Shown: positions 15,305 through 24,284 of the stretch, piece after piece | How the letters are laid out: every line of letters begins with the position of its first letter | How positions within the stretch are numbered: position 1 is the stretch's first letter | Origin: Nocardia suismassiliense | Lineage (GTDB): Bacteria > Actinomycetota > Actinomycetes > Mycobacteriales > Mycobacteriaceae | DNA length: 64,000 bases | Reading direction: 5' to 3' | Assembly (NCBI RefSeq): GCF_900269665.1 | Contig: NZ_LT985361.1 | Location: forward strand, 80,310-144,309 | Program-made: the position numbers and the translations under genes | Notes under the pieces: model-generated | Told to the model about the DNA's origin: nothing | Databases searched by the model: none | Seen by the model: the letters and a program-made list of their open reading frames with translations, nothing else

Positions 15305-16333
15305 ATGCAGCTGGGAATGATCGGCCTCGGACGAATGGGCGCCAATATCGTGCGCCGCATCGTCAAGGACGGGCACACCGCCGTCGGCTACGAACGTCGT
15401 CCGCACCAGATCGACGTGCTGCGCCAGGAGCTGGGTGACAAGTTCCAGGGCAGCACCGACCTCGCCGAATTCGTGGGCACGCTGGAGACACCGCGGGTGG
15501 TGTGGGTGATGATCCCGGCGGGCGCCACCGGCGCCGTCATCGACCAGGTGGCCGAGCTGCTCGAGCCCGGCGACATCATCATCGACGGCGGCAACAGTCG
15601 CTACCACGAGGACATCAAGCGGGCCGAGCAGTTGCAGCCCAAGGGCATCCACTATGTGGACATCGGCACCTCGGGCGGTGTCTTCGGCCTGCAACGCGGC
15701 TTCTGCCTGATGATCGGCGGCGAGGCCGAACCGGTGAAATATCTCGACCCGCTGCTGAAATCCATCGCACCCGGCGTCGAGGCGGCCGAGCGGACGCCGG
15801 GTCGCACCGGTGAGCCATCGATGGCCGAGCAGGGTTACCTGCACTGCGGGCCGGCCGGCGCGGGACACTTCGTCAAGATGGTGCACAACGGCATCGAGTA
15901 CGGCGCGATGGCCGCGTACGCCGAGGGCCTGAACATCCTGCACCGGGCCAATTACGGCGCCGAGCACGACGGCGAGTTCTCCGCCGAGGAGACGCCGCTC
16001 GAGCACCCGGAGTACTACCGCTACGCCATCGATGTGCCCGAGGTGACCGAGGTGTGGCGGCGCGGTTCGGTGGTCGCCTCCTGGTTGCTGGACCTCACCG
16101 CGAGCGCGCTGCACGCCGATCCGAACCTCGATTCCTACAGCGGCCGGGTCTCGGATTCCGGCGAGGGCCGGTGGACGATCGACGCCGCGATCGACACCGG
16201 CGTTCCGGTGCCGGTGCTCGCGGCCGCCCTGTTCCAGCGGTTCTCCTCGCGCGGCGAGGCGCTCTACGCGGACAAGATGCTCTCGGCCATGCGCAAAGCG
16301 TTCGGCGGGCACAACGAGCTACCCGGGGCGTAA
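15305..16333 (+). CDS. gnd: 6-phosphogluconate dehydrogenase, decarboxylating
   Basis: 342 residues from ATG 15305, with AGGAGAGG upstream. It oxidises and decarboxylates 6-phosphogluconate to ribulose 5-phosphate in the cytosol. Visible motifs are GLGRMGANIVRR (Rossmann nucleotide site, residues 7-18), DGGNSRYHED, VDIGTSGGVFG (substrate loop) and HFVKMVHNGIEYGAM, with the catalytic Lys and Asn. The length fits the short bacterial form and not the 470-residue form. It is monocistronic and convergent with the lipase-like operon across a hairpin terminator. Confidence 0.9.
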   Translation: MQLGMIGLGRMGANIVRRIVKDGHTAVGYERRPHQIDVLRQELGDKFQGSTDLAEFVGTLETPRVVWVMIPAGATGAVIDQVAELLEPGDIIIDGGNSRYHEDIKRAEQLQPKGIHYVDIGTSGGVFGLQRGFCLMIGGEAEPVKYLDPLLKSIAPGVEAAERTPGRTGEPSMAEQGYLHCGPAGAGHFVKMVHNGIEYGAMAAYAEGLNILHRANYGAEHDGEFSAEETPLEHPEYYRYAIDVPEVTEVWRRGSVVASWLLDLTASALHADPNLDSYSGRVSDSGEGRWTIDAAIDTGVPVPVLAAALFQRFSSRGEALYADKMLSAMRKAFGGHNELPGA

Positions 16334-16341
16334 CGCCCGAC

Positions 16342-16370
16342 CGCGGCTCCCGCGGTGGGCGGGAGCCGCG
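16342..16370. terminator. Bidirectional hairpin between gnd and the lipase-like operon
   Basis: CGCGGCTCCCGC (16342-16353) and GCGGGAGCCGCG (16359-16370) form a 12-bp perfect stem with a 5-base loop, between two convergent genes. U-tracts are lacking on both sides. Confidence 0.6.
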
Positions 16371-16379
16371 CTCAGCGGA

Positions 16380-16466
16380 TCAGAAGCCGGCCGCCTGCGC
16401 CAGCAGCTTGGCGACGGCCAGCGGGCCGAACCAGAACAGATAATTGATGCCGTAGAGAAATGCCAT
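16380..16466 (-). CDS. 28-residue hydrophobic micro-protein
   Basis: ATG 16466 to TGA 16380 encodes MAFLYGINYLFWFGPLAVAK then LLAQAAGF. AAGGA lies about 10 bp upstream. It starts 15 bp after the stop of the lipase-family gene and ends just before the gnd terminator, so it is probably the third gene of the operon. It is an aromatic, hydrophobic single helix with one Lys near its end, as expected for a membrane micro-protein. I know no named family. Confidence 0.5.
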   Translation of the reverse strand: MAFLYGINYLFWFGPLAVAKLLAQAAGF

Positions 16467-16481
16467 GACCGGCACGTCCTT

Positions 16482-17804
16482 TCAGTCGAAGTTGCGGTCG
16501 ATCCAGTCGATCGTCTGCATGCCGAACAGGTCGGTGCCCCAGCCGTAGAGGTCGGTGAGCATGCGAACCATGCTGCAGTCGGTCGGCTGATAGGTCACCT
16601 CGGTGCCGCCTGCCCGATAGATGTCGGCCAGCTCCCGGGAGTCCTTGGCGGGCACCAGCGACATGAGCGAGTCGTCGGCGGCGCAGGAGGTGATGGCCAC
16701 CTTCGCCTTCGGCGTGCCGGAGCGGCCGAGGATGTTGTCCTCGAACGCGCGCTGGAACGCCGGCTGGTCGGCGGGGCTGAGGCCGGAGTTGAACAGGGTG
16801 TTCAGTGGCAGGAATGGCAGCCCGAAGTAGGCAGGCGTCTGGCACTGGGTGCGGAAGGCGTTCGCCAGCCCGACGCCCGCCGGGTTGAGCTTCGCGTTCA
16901 CCTCCATCTCCGGGTACGCGGGCTCCAGGCCGAGCAGGGTGGCCAGCGCGAAGCCGGAGCCGACCGAGCCGTCGGCGACCCGCATGAAGTTGCGCGGGTT
17001 GACCACCATCCCTTCCAGCACGGCGGATTTCACGTCGAGCTCCGGCGCGTACGTGGGCTGCAGCTCGGCCGAGAAGCCCGCGCCGACGCCGCCGCCCGCG
17101 ATCCCGAACAGCGCGATCTGCGCCTGCGGATCGAGTCCGGCCTCGCGATGCGCCAAAGCCGCACGGACACCGTCGAGTTGGGCGTGCGCGGCGAACTTGC
17201 CCGCGAAGACGCCGTGCGGCTTGCGATCTCCGTCGTTGCCGACATCGGAGATCATCACCGCGTAACCCTTGTCGAACATCAGCGCCAGCGGGCCGAGTGC
17301 GGACCAGGACGAGCCGTCCAGCGGGTCGCCACCGGTCCACTGGGTGCTCGGATGACACGACCAGCCGACGCTGTCGTTGGCCTCCTGGTAGGAGATCACC
17401 TTCTTCTCACCGACGGGCACACCGTGATTCGGGATCATCAGGATGCCGGTGCTGATCATCGGGGTGACACCGTCGATGCCGGTGGTCACGTACATCAGCT
17501 TGTACGCCTCGACGTCGGGCGGTGTGATGCCCAGGAACATCACGTCGACCTTCTTGGCCTTCAACAGCGTTCCGGGCTGCTCGGTACCGGTCAGCGGCGG
17601 CTCTTCGTAGAACGGGTCGTTGGCGAGCAAGGCCTGGAACGCCTGATCCGGCGGAACCGGTTGCGCGCCTTGGATCTGGCCGACGACGAAACCGTTGAAG
17701 ACGCGGTCCAGTCCGGGTGTCGGCATCTCCGTCTGCGCCGCGGCGGTTCCCGCGGTCAGTACCAGCGAAGCGGCCGTCGCAACGGCCACGGTGAAGCGTT
17801 TCAT
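16482..17804 (-). CDS. Secreted lipase-family protein lacking catalytic Ser and His
   Basis: 440 residues. Signal peptide MKRFTVAVATAASLVLTAGT then AAAQ. The fold is the CAL-A-like lipase family (PF03583), shown by PTYAPELDVKSAVLEG and comparison with the related gene at 55872. In that paralog the nucleophile elbow is GYSGGG; here it is GIAGGG, with Ala (codon GCG) where Ser is expected. The Asp position aligns (CAADDS against VHDQ), but the His in SEHFSLL aligns with TDCSMV. Two of three triad residues are therefore gone, and the protein is likely a non-catalytic binder or uses another mechanism. It starts one base after the stop of the upstream secreted protein. Confidence 0.8.
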   Translation of the reverse strand: MKRFTVAVATAASLVLTAGTAAAQTEMPTPGLDRVFNGFVVGQIQGAQPVPPDQAFQALLANDPFYEEPPLTGTEQPGTLLKAKKVDVMFLGITPPDVEAYKLMYVTTGIDGVTPMISTGILMIPNHGVPVGEKKVISYQEANDSVGWSCHPSTQWTGGDPLDGSSWSALGPLALMFDKGYAVMISDVGNDGDRKPHGVFAGKFAAHAQLDGVRAALAHREAGLDPQAQIALFGIAGGGVGAGFSAELQPTYAPELDVKSAVLEGMVVNPRNFMRVADGSVGSGFALATLLGLEPAYPEMEVNAKLNPAGVGLANAFRTQCQTPAYFGLPFLPLNTLFNSGLSPADQPAFQRAFEDNILGRSGTPKAKVAITSCAADDSLMSLVPAKDSRELADIYRAGGTEVTYQPTDCSMVRMLTDLYGWGTDLFGMQTIDWIDRNFD

Positions 17805-19076
17805 CTAGCGCACCGCCATCGTATCGATCGGGGTTATCTGGATCTCCCTGGCCGCGGAGTCGAGCAGCTGCGGAATGTTCAGCAGCGGACGATGCGATTC
17901 CATCTGGATCTCATAGGGCGTACGCATCACGGCTTCCAATGCGGGCCAGTTGTTCTCGACCTGGAACTTGTACTTGGGCAGCAGCTCCGAGGTGATGTAA
18001 TCCCAGCGCGGGCCGAACTCCGACCAATTCCATTCCGGCAGTGGCAGGGTCAGCAGGGCGGGCCGGCCATCGGCCATGGTGAACGGGATACGCACCGGAT
18101 GGAACTCCCGCGGCGGGGCCACGCCCGCGACCGACGGTGAGCCCGCCGCGCCGCTGACGTAGGTGATCGCCTCGCCGACGCTGCCCTTGTAGCCGCGTGC
18201 CTCGTCCCACTGCGCCCCGATCACCCACTCCTGTTCCCGGCGAAGCAAAGTCCCGTTGCCCGCGGCGATCCGGTCGTAGTCGCCGGAGGCCACCCCGCGC
18301 CAAGCTTCCATGATGTCAGCACCGAACAACCCGGCCGCCTGGAACTCCTCCAGCGCGGGCAGGCCCTCGGTGACGTAGGCCTCGTGCATGGGCATCAGGT
18401 CCGAGAAGATGTTCTTCTGCATCACCAGGATCAATCCGATGAGGTAGCGCAGATCTTCCGGCGTGATCTGGGAGCCCGCCTCGGCCAGCGCCATCAGCCC
18501 GCGCGGAAGTTGGGCCACCGCTTGCGGTCCGGCCGCCTGGTCGACCGCCGCGATGATGCCGCGCGCGGATTCGGAGAGACCGGGCAGGCCGTAGAGGTTG
18601 CCCATCAGCTCGAAATCGAGCAGCCCGCCGCCGAAGTCGGCGCCGACCTGCCCGCCCATCCCCGCCCACTGCAGCTCTCGGTGGTTCAACTGCAGGTCTT
18701 CGTAGTAGCGATAAGACCTGACCAGGTTGGTGCGGTTGGCCTCGACGCCCGCGCGCGGATCCCAGGACCGCAGGTCGATGCCGGCCTTGTTCGTCGCGGC
18801 GACTAGCCAGTACTGATAGAGCAGGGCGGCATATCGGGTGGGCGCGACGCCTTGGCCGCGCGCCTCGTCCAGTAGCCCGCGCAGCTCGGCCGCGTCGTAG
18901 GGCAGTTCGGGGTTGACGCCGCCGGGGCTCGACGCGGCATCCCGGTTCACCAGCGGCAGATCCAGGTAGCGATCCACCTCGCCCGCCGCTGTGGCCGGGG
19001 CCGTTGCCGCGAGTCCGAGACCGACCGCGGCCGCCAGCGCCAGTGCGGTGGCGCGCAGCGCTATACCGATTCGCAT
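17805..19076 (-). CDS. Secreted protein of unknown function, partner of lipase-like protein
   Basis: 423 residues from ATG 19076, with signal peptide MRIGIALRATALALAAAVGL followed by an Ala-rich cleavage region. The mature part is soluble and helix-rich (ELRGLLDEARGQGVAPTRYA, LVRSYRYYEDLQLNHRELQW), with a C-terminal mixed region (PFTMADGRPALLTLPLPEWN). No domain recognised. Its stop codon abuts the ATG of the lipase-family gene, so the two are cotranslated and exported together. A role as chaperone, partner or substrate-binding subunit of the lipase-like protein is inference. Confidence 0.65.
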   Translation of the reverse strand: MRIGIALRATALALAAAVGLGLAATAPATAAGEVDRYLDLPLVNRDAASSPGGVNPELPYDAAELRGLLDEARGQGVAPTRYAALLYQYWLVAATNKAGIDLRSWDPRAGVEANRTNLVRSYRYYEDLQLNHRELQWAGMGGQVGADFGGGLLDFELMGNLYGLPGLSESARGIIAAVDQAAGPQAVAQLPRGLMALAEAGSQITPEDLRYLIGLILVMQKNIFSDLMPMHEAYVTEGLPALEEFQAAGLFGADIMEAWRGVASGDYDRIAAGNGTLLRREQEWVIGAQWDEARGYKGSVGEAITYVSGAAGSPSVAGVAPPREFHPVRIPFTMADGRPALLTLPLPEWNWSEFGPRWDYITSELLPKYKFQVENNWPALEAVMRTPYEIQMESHRPLLNIPQLLDSAAREIQITPIDTMAVR

Positions 19077-19510
19077 CAGCTGTTCAGCCTTCCTCTCTGC
19101 TAGCTCGATTCGAGTTATTCGTTAAGCCGAAGAGATGTCCTGCCGGTAGCTGCCTATCGATCGGGCGGTGGTATAACGCCATCTCGATTAACAAGCACCG
19201 GTAGCACAGTAGGTGACGTGCAGGTAAACACAGAGATCAGCCCCGTCGCAAGGCACGATATGACAAACGATCAGCAACTGAAGAAGACCTGTAACACGAA
19301 AGTTGCGAGCTAGTAGCTACAAACTCGGACGTTTAACACGGCAAATGGGAGCAAAAAGGCGAACCGCACCGAATGAGATAACTCACAGCAACGGCGAGCA
19401 AGCCGTGAGACCCCCGGGGGCTACCCGAAACTCACCGTCTCAGACAGAATGGGTGGGACAACTACGTCCACGGACCGCGACCCGCGCGGCCCGGATAGTG
19501 GGGTGAATCC
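19077..19510. other. 434-bp intergenic region between divergent genes
   Basis: AT-richer stretch separating the secreted operon (leftward) from ephD (rightward). It must contain promoters for both. No gene, RNA or clear palindrome was found. Small open frames (19004-19204, 19303-19506, plus strand) show no coding character. Confidence 0.5.
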
Positions 19511-21265
19511 ATGGCCCAGAAGCATGTGGTCCGCAACGGCGAGGTCGACCTCGCCGTCTATGAACAAGGCAATCCGGACGGGCCGACGATCCTGCTGCTG
19601 CACGGCTGGCCGGACTCCCATCGGCTGTGGGACAACGTCCTGCCCGAGCTCACCGAGCGGTTCCGGCTGTTGAGCGTGGATAATCGCGGTCACGGCGAAT
19701 CGACCAATCCGTCGGGCACAGCGGCCATTTCGACCACGACGCTGGCCTCGGACTACGTCGCGGTGATCGAGGCACTCGGCGGCGGCGAGCCGGTGCACGT
19801 GCTCGCGCACGACTGGGGCAGCGTCGCCACCTGGGAAATCGTCTGCCGCCCTGACGCGCAACGGTTGATCGCGTCATTCACCTCGGTCTCCGGGCCGAGC
19901 ATCGCGCACGCGAGCAAGTGGGCACGCAGCCGCCTCGCCCGGCCGACACCGCGCAATATCGCGTTGCCACTGGCCCAGCTCGGCTCCTTCGCCTACTCGA
20001 CCTTGCTCGCACTGCCGGTACTGCCACAGGCCGCGATCAAGGTGGGGATGAACGAACAGCGCTGGCGCGCCATGCTTTCCGCCACCGAGGGCGCACCGCC
20101 GGAGCAGATCCACCTCGCGCCGACCTTCAAGCAGGACATGGCGAACGGGCTGCGCATCTACCGGTCCACGTGGGCCGCGAATCCGCTGCGGGACCGCGAC
20201 CAATTCACCACGGTCCCTACGCAGATCATCGTCGGCACCCGCGATCCCGCAGTGCGGCAGTCGAGTTACGCCGACGAGGACCGGTGGGCCGACCAGGTCT
20301 GGCTGCGCGTGGTGAAAGGCGGGCACTGGCTGCCGTTCTCGCATCCGCAGTTGCTCGCCTCGGCCGCCGTCGAATTGATCGACGCGGTATCCGGTGCGCC
20401 GCAAACCCGAGCCCTGCGCCGGGCGCGGATGGGGTTGTCGCGCAAGCCGTTCGAGGATCAACTCGTCGTGATCACCGGCGGCGGTAGCGGTATCGGCCGG
20501 GCGACGGCGCTGGCCTTCGCGCGCGAGGGCGCCGAGGTCGTGGTGTCCGACATCAACGGGATCGCGGCGGAGGCGACCGTGGCGCTGATCGCGCAGGCGG
20601 GTGGCACCGGCCACGCCTACGAGCTGGACGTCTCCGACGCGTCGGCGGTGCGCAAACATGCCGATGGCGTGATCCTCGAGCACGGTGTGCCCGACATCCT
20701 GATCAACAACGCGGGCATCGGGCAAGCCGGAAAATTCCTCGACACCTCCGCCGCCGATTTCGACCGGGTACTCGCGGTCAACCTGCACGGCGTCGTCAAC
20801 GGCTGCCGCGCCTTCGCGGGCCCGATGGCCGAGCGCGGACTCGGCGGGCACATCGTCAACCTGTCCAGCATGGCCGCCTACACCCCGCAGCAGGCTTTCT
20901 CGGCGTACTCCACGAGTAAGGCCGCGGTGTTCATGTTCTCCGACTGCCTACGCACCGAATTGGCAAGCAGCGGAATCGGTGTCAGCACCATCTGCCCCGG
21001 CATCGTGCACACCGACATCGTGCGCAACACCCGCATGTCCGGCGTCTCGGCCGAGGAGGAGCAGCGTAGACAGCAGCTCTACGACCGGCTGTACCGGTTG
21101 CGCGGTTACGGGCCGGAGAAGGTTGCGAAGCAGATCCTGCGGGCGGTGCGGAAAAACAAGGACGTCGTCCCGGTGACCCCGGAAGCCCGGCTGCAGTACG
21201 TCTTCGGGCGCTTGGCACCGGGCGTGGTTCGATTCGCCGCTGCCCGAGGCAGTTTGGTGCGCTGA
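19511..21265 (+). CDS. ephD: EphD-type fusion: epoxide hydrolase + short-chain dehydrogenase
   Basis: 584 residues. Residues 1-290 are an alpha/beta hydrolase with HGWPDS at 31-36 (oxyanion region), nucleophile Asp at 101 in AHDWGS and catalytic His near 272 in GGHWLPFSHP, the epoxide-hydrolase arrangement. Residues 315-584 are an SDR with TGGGSGIG (322-329), NNAG and the YSTSK active site. The same two-domain fusion is M. tuberculosis EphD (Rv2214c), shown to act on epoxymycolate metabolism. The hydrolase opens epoxides and the SDR probably oxidises the product. It is monocistronic with a strong terminator. Confidence 0.88.
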   Translation: MAQKHVVRNGEVDLAVYEQGNPDGPTILLLHGWPDSHRLWDNVLPELTERFRLLSVDNRGHGESTNPSGTAAISTTTLASDYVAVIEALGGGEPVHVLAHDWGSVATWEIVCRPDAQRLIASFTSVSGPSIAHASKWARSRLARPTPRNIALPLAQLGSFAYSTLLALPVLPQAAIKVGMNEQRWRAMLSATEGAPPEQIHLAPTFKQDMANGLRIYRSTWAANPLRDRDQFTTVPTQIIVGTRDPAVRQSSYADEDRWADQVWLRVVKGGHWLPFSHPQLLASAAVELIDAVSGAPQTRALRRARMGLSRKPFEDQLVVITGGGSGIGRATALAFAREGAEVVVSDINGIAAEATVALIAQAGGTGHAYELDVSDASAVRKHADGVILEHGVPDILINNAGIGQAGKFLDTSAADFDRVLAVNLHGVVNGCRAFAGPMAERGLGGHIVNLSSMAAYTPQQAFSAYSTSKAAVFMFSDCLRTELASSGIGVSTICPGIVHTDIVRNTRMSGVSAEEEQRRQQLYDRLYRLRGYGPEKVAKQILRAVRKNKDVVPVTPEARLQYVFGRLAPGVVRFAAARGSLVR

Positions 21266-21271
21266 CCGAAA

Positions 21272-21302
21272 AAGGTGGCACCCGAGGATCGGGTGCCACC
21301 TT
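21272..21302. terminator. Bidirectional terminator between ephD and the thiolase gene
   Basis: AAGGTGGCACCCGA (21272-21285) and its exact complement (21289-21302) form a 14-bp stem with a GGA loop. It is flanked by A-rich and T-rich ends, between convergent genes, so it can act in both directions. Confidence 0.8.
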
Positions 21303-21321
21303 CTGTCAGTTGTTGACGACG

Positions 21322-22644
21322 CTACCGCTCGACGATGGCGACGACGCCCTGTCCACCGGCGGCACAGATGGAGATCAGCGCGCGGCCGGATCCCTTCTCC
21401 GCCAGCATCTTCGCGGTCGAGGCGACGATGCGGCCGCCGGTCGCGGCGAACGGGTGACCCGCCGCCAGCGAAGAACCGTTGACGTTGAGCTTGCTGCGGT
21501 CGATCGAGCCGAGCGCGCCGTCGAGACCGAGGCGCTCCTTGCAGTAGGCGTCGGACTCCCACGCGGTGAGCGTCGCGAGCACCACCGAGGCGAACGCCTC
21601 GTGGATCTCGTAGTAGTCGAAGTCCTGCAGGGTCAGGCCGTTTCGGGCGAGCATGCGCGGCACCGCGTAGGTGGGCGCCATCAGCAGGCCGTCCGGGCCG
21701 TGGATGTAGTCGACCGCCGCGACCTCGCTGTCGACCAGGTGGGCGAGCACCGGCAGGTTGCGCTCGGTGGCCCATTCCTCGCTGGACAGCAGCACCGTGG
21801 AGGCGCCGTCGGTCAGCGGGGTGGAGTTGCCCGCGGTCATGGTGGCGTCACCGGCCTTGACGCCGAACACCGGCTTGAGGGTGGCCAGCTTCTCCACGGT
21901 CGAGCCGGGACGCAGGTTGTCGTCGCGGGTCAGCCCGAGGAACGGGGTGACCAGGTCGTCGAAGAAACCGCGATCGTAGGCGGCCGCCATGTTCTTGTGC
22001 GACAGGTAGGCCAGCTCGTCCTGGGCCTCGCGCGGCACGGCGAATTCCTTGGCGGTGATGGCGGCGTGCTCACCCATGGACAGCCCGGTGCGCGGCTCGG
22101 CGTTGCGCGGGATCTCGATGCCGAGCATGCCCGGACGCAGCTGGCCGACCAGCTTGAGCCGGTCCTTGTTGGTCTTGGCGCGGTTGGCGTCGAGCATCCA
22201 TTCGCGCATGCCCTCGCTGACGCCGATCGGGGCGTCCGAGGTGGTGTCGGTACCGCCGCCGACGCCGGCCTCGATGCGGCCCTGGGCAATCGCGTCACCC
22301 ACGGTGACGACGGCCTGGAGACCGGTGCCGCAGGCCAGCTGCAGATCGTGGGCCGGGGTGTACGGGCTGAGCTTGCTGCCGAGCACGCTCTCGCGGATCA
22401 TGCCGTGCTCGCCGACCCGCTTCAGTACGGCGCCGCCGACCACCATGCCGAGCCGCTCGCCCTGCAGGCCGAAACGGCTGACCAGGCCGTCCAGCGCGGC
22501 GGTGAACATGTCCTGGTTGGAGGCGTGCGCGTACGCCTTGTCGGAGCGAGCGAACGGAATCCGGTTGCCGCCCACGATCGCGACCGGGCGGGTGGTCTTA
22601 CCGGTCTTGGCGGTGCTCTTCGCCGAACGGGATTTGGTTGTCAC
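21322..22644 (-). CDS. fadA2: Acetyl-CoA C-acyltransferase (FadA2-type thiolase)
   Basis: 440 residues from GTG 22644, with GGAG upstream; upstream in-frame codons run through the operator and are rejected. Thiolase motifs are present: LQLACGTGLQAV (nucleophilic Cys), YEIHEAFA and NGSSLAAGHPFAATGGR (His), and CAAGGQG near the C-terminus (second Cys). It cleaves or condenses acyl-CoA in fatty-acid metabolism. It is divergent from fabG4-htdX, as in M. tuberculosis Rv0241c-Rv0243, and shares with them the operator at 22734-22763. Confidence 0.85.
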   Translation of the reverse strand: MTTKSRSAKSTAKTGKTTRPVAIVGGNRIPFARSDKAYAHASNQDMFTAALDGLVSRFGLQGERLGMVVGGAVLKRVGEHGMIRESVLGSKLSPYTPAHDLQLACGTGLQAVVTVGDAIAQGRIEAGVGGGTDTTSDAPIGVSEGMREWMLDANRAKTNKDRLKLVGQLRPGMLGIEIPRNAEPRTGLSMGEHAAITAKEFAVPREAQDELAYLSHKNMAAAYDRGFFDDLVTPFLGLTRDDNLRPGSTVEKLATLKPVFGVKAGDATMTAGNSTPLTDGASTVLLSSEEWATERNLPVLAHLVDSEVAAVDYIHGPDGLLMAPTYAVPRMLARNGLTLQDFDYYEIHEAFASVVLATLTAWESDAYCKERLGLDGALGSIDRSKLNVNGSSLAAGHPFAATGGRIVASTAKMLAEKGSGRALISICAAGGQGVVAIVER

Positions 22645-22733
22645 TCGAGTCTCCAGGTCTCGTTGGGGATGTTCGGCGCTCCGGAGTCCGCGTGGAAATC
22701 TCCACAGATCGGCGCCCCGTCGCGATTGGTTTA

Positions 22734-22763
22734 CATTAAACTTACTCTGGAGTAAGTTTAATG
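22734..22763. promoter_or_regulatory. Palindromic TetR-type operator, fadA2/fabG4 divergent promoter
   Basis: Two 14-bp arms, CATTAAACTTACTC (22734-22747) and its exact complement (22750-22763), flank TG. The core AACTTACTCTGGAGTAA is almost repeated at 27196-27212, just upstream of the TetR gene. The site lies 90 bp from the thiolase start and 163 bp from fabG4, so one repressor can control both directions. Confidence 0.8.
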
Positions 22764-22925
22764 TCGACACCGTACCCGCAAATGTGTGCCAGCGGTCCAC
22801 TGCCGGGTACCACCAGACCCGAGAACTGAACATCGCGGCGTGAGCGAGAGTCGGTGACGGGTTAGCTTGCGTAACCTCGCCAGGGACCGTGCACGCCGCC
22901 TGTCAACACAGAAAAGGTAGGAACA

Positions 22926-24284
22926 GTGGCAGCCAGCAAGAGTAAGGGTGCTCCCAACCTCTACGGATCGTTCGTCCACTCGGCCCCCGGTCAGTTCCTG
23001 GCGAGCAAGCTGGGACTGCCGCAGCCGGAGAATCTGCGTCGCTACAAGCAGGGCGAGCCCGCCCTGCCCGGCCCCGTGCTGCTCGGCGGTAAGGGCCGGG
23101 TCGCCGAGCCGGTGCGCGCCCTACTGTCGGACTACACCTTCGTCGACTCGCCCAGCGCGGGAACGAAGCTCGGCGCGCTGGTGTTCGACGCGACCGGCAT
23201 CGGGTCCATCGAAGACCTGTCCCAGCTCTACGAATTCTTCCAGCCCGCCATGCGCACCATCGCCGCGTCCGGGCGCATCGTCGTCATCGGCACCACCCCC
23301 GAGCTGACGTCGAGCGTGGACGAGCAGATCGCGCAGCGCGCGCTCGAGGGCTTCACCCGCTCGGTGGCCAAGGAGCTGCTGCGCGGCGCCACCGCCCAGC
23401 TGGTGTACCTGCACCCGGAGGCCGCCGCGGGCGCGTCCGGCCTGGAGTCGACGCTGCGCTTCCTGCTCTCGGCCAAGTCGGCCTTCGTCGACGGCCAGGT
23501 CATCCGGGTCGGCAAGGACGACGCCACTCCGCCGACCAGCTGGGACCGCCCGCTGGAGGGCAAGGTCGCCGTGGTCACCGGCGCCGCGCGCGGCATCGGC
23601 GCGACCATCGCCGAGGTGTTCGCCCGCGACGGCGCGACGGTGATCGTCGCGGACATCCCGGCCGCCGGTGAGGCGCTGTCGCAGACCGCGAACAAGGTCG
23701 GCGGCACCGCACTGGCGCTGGACGTGACCGCGCCCGACGCCGCGGAGAAGCTGGCCGAGTTCGCCACCGAGCGCTTCGGCGGCATCGACATCGTGGTGCA
23801 CAACGCGGGCATCACCAGGGACAAGCTGCTCGCCAACATGGACGACGGCCGGTGGAACTCGGTGCTCAACGTCAATCTCGCGGCACCGCACCGAATCACC
23901 GAGGGCCTGGTCGCCCGTGGCGCGCTGAAGGAGGGCGGCCGGGTGATCGACGTGTCCTCCATCGCGGGCATCGCGGGCAACCGCGGCCAGACCAACTACG
24001 GCACATCCAAGGCCGGTGTCATCGGCATGGTCGACGCCGAGGCGCCGAAGCTGGCGGAGAAGGGCATCACCATCAACGCGGTGGCGCCCGGCTTCATCGA
24101 AACCGCGATGACCGCCGCCATCCCGCTGGCCACCCGCGAGGCGGGCAGGCTGATGAGCTCGCTGCTGCAGGGCGGGCAGACCGTCGACGTCGCCGAGACC
24201 ATCGCCTACTTCGCCAGCCCGGCGTCGAACGCGGTGACCGGCAACGTGGTTCGCGTCTGCGGGCAGAGCCTGATCGGAGCATGA
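22926..24284 (+). CDS. fabG4: 3-oxoacyl-ACP/CoA reductase, FabG4 type
   Basis: 452 residues from GTG 22926. About 200 N-terminal residues form the degenerate flavodoxin-like domain characteristic of high-molecular-weight FabG4, followed by an SDR domain with [22 protein letters not shown] and the NYGTSK active site. It reduces 3-oxoacyl chains with NAD(P)H. The stop overlaps the htdX start (ATGA), so reductase and dehydratase are coupled, and the thiolase is divergent: three successive steps of a chain-elongation or degradation cycle. Confidence 0.88.
   Translation: MAASKSKGAPNLYGSFVHSAPGQFLASKLGLPQPENLRRYKQGEPALPGPVLLGGKGRVAEPVRALLSDYTFVDSPSAGTKLGALVFDATGIGSIEDLSQLYEFFQPAMRTIAASGRIVVIGTTPELTSSVDEQIAQRALEGFTRSVAKELLRGATAQLVYLHPEAAAGASGLESTLRFLLSAKSAFVDGQVIRVGKDDATPPTSWDRPLEGKVAVVTGAARGIGATIAEVFARDGATVIVADIPAAGEALSQTANKVGGTALALDVTAPDAAEKLAEFATERFGGIDIVVHNAGITRDKLLANMDDGRWNSVLNVNLAAPHRITEGLVARGALKEGGRVIDVSSIAGIAGNRGQTNYGTSKAGVIGMVDAEAPKLAEKGITINAVAPGFIETAMTAAIPLATREAGRLMSSLLQGGQTVDVAETIAYFASPASNAVTGNVVRVCGQSLIGA

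Noticed and set aside
16482..17804. Calling the lipase-family gene at 16482 a pseudogene
   Set aside because: The frame is full length with an intact signal peptide and coupled neighbours; only catalytic residues differ, which suggests altered function instead of decay.
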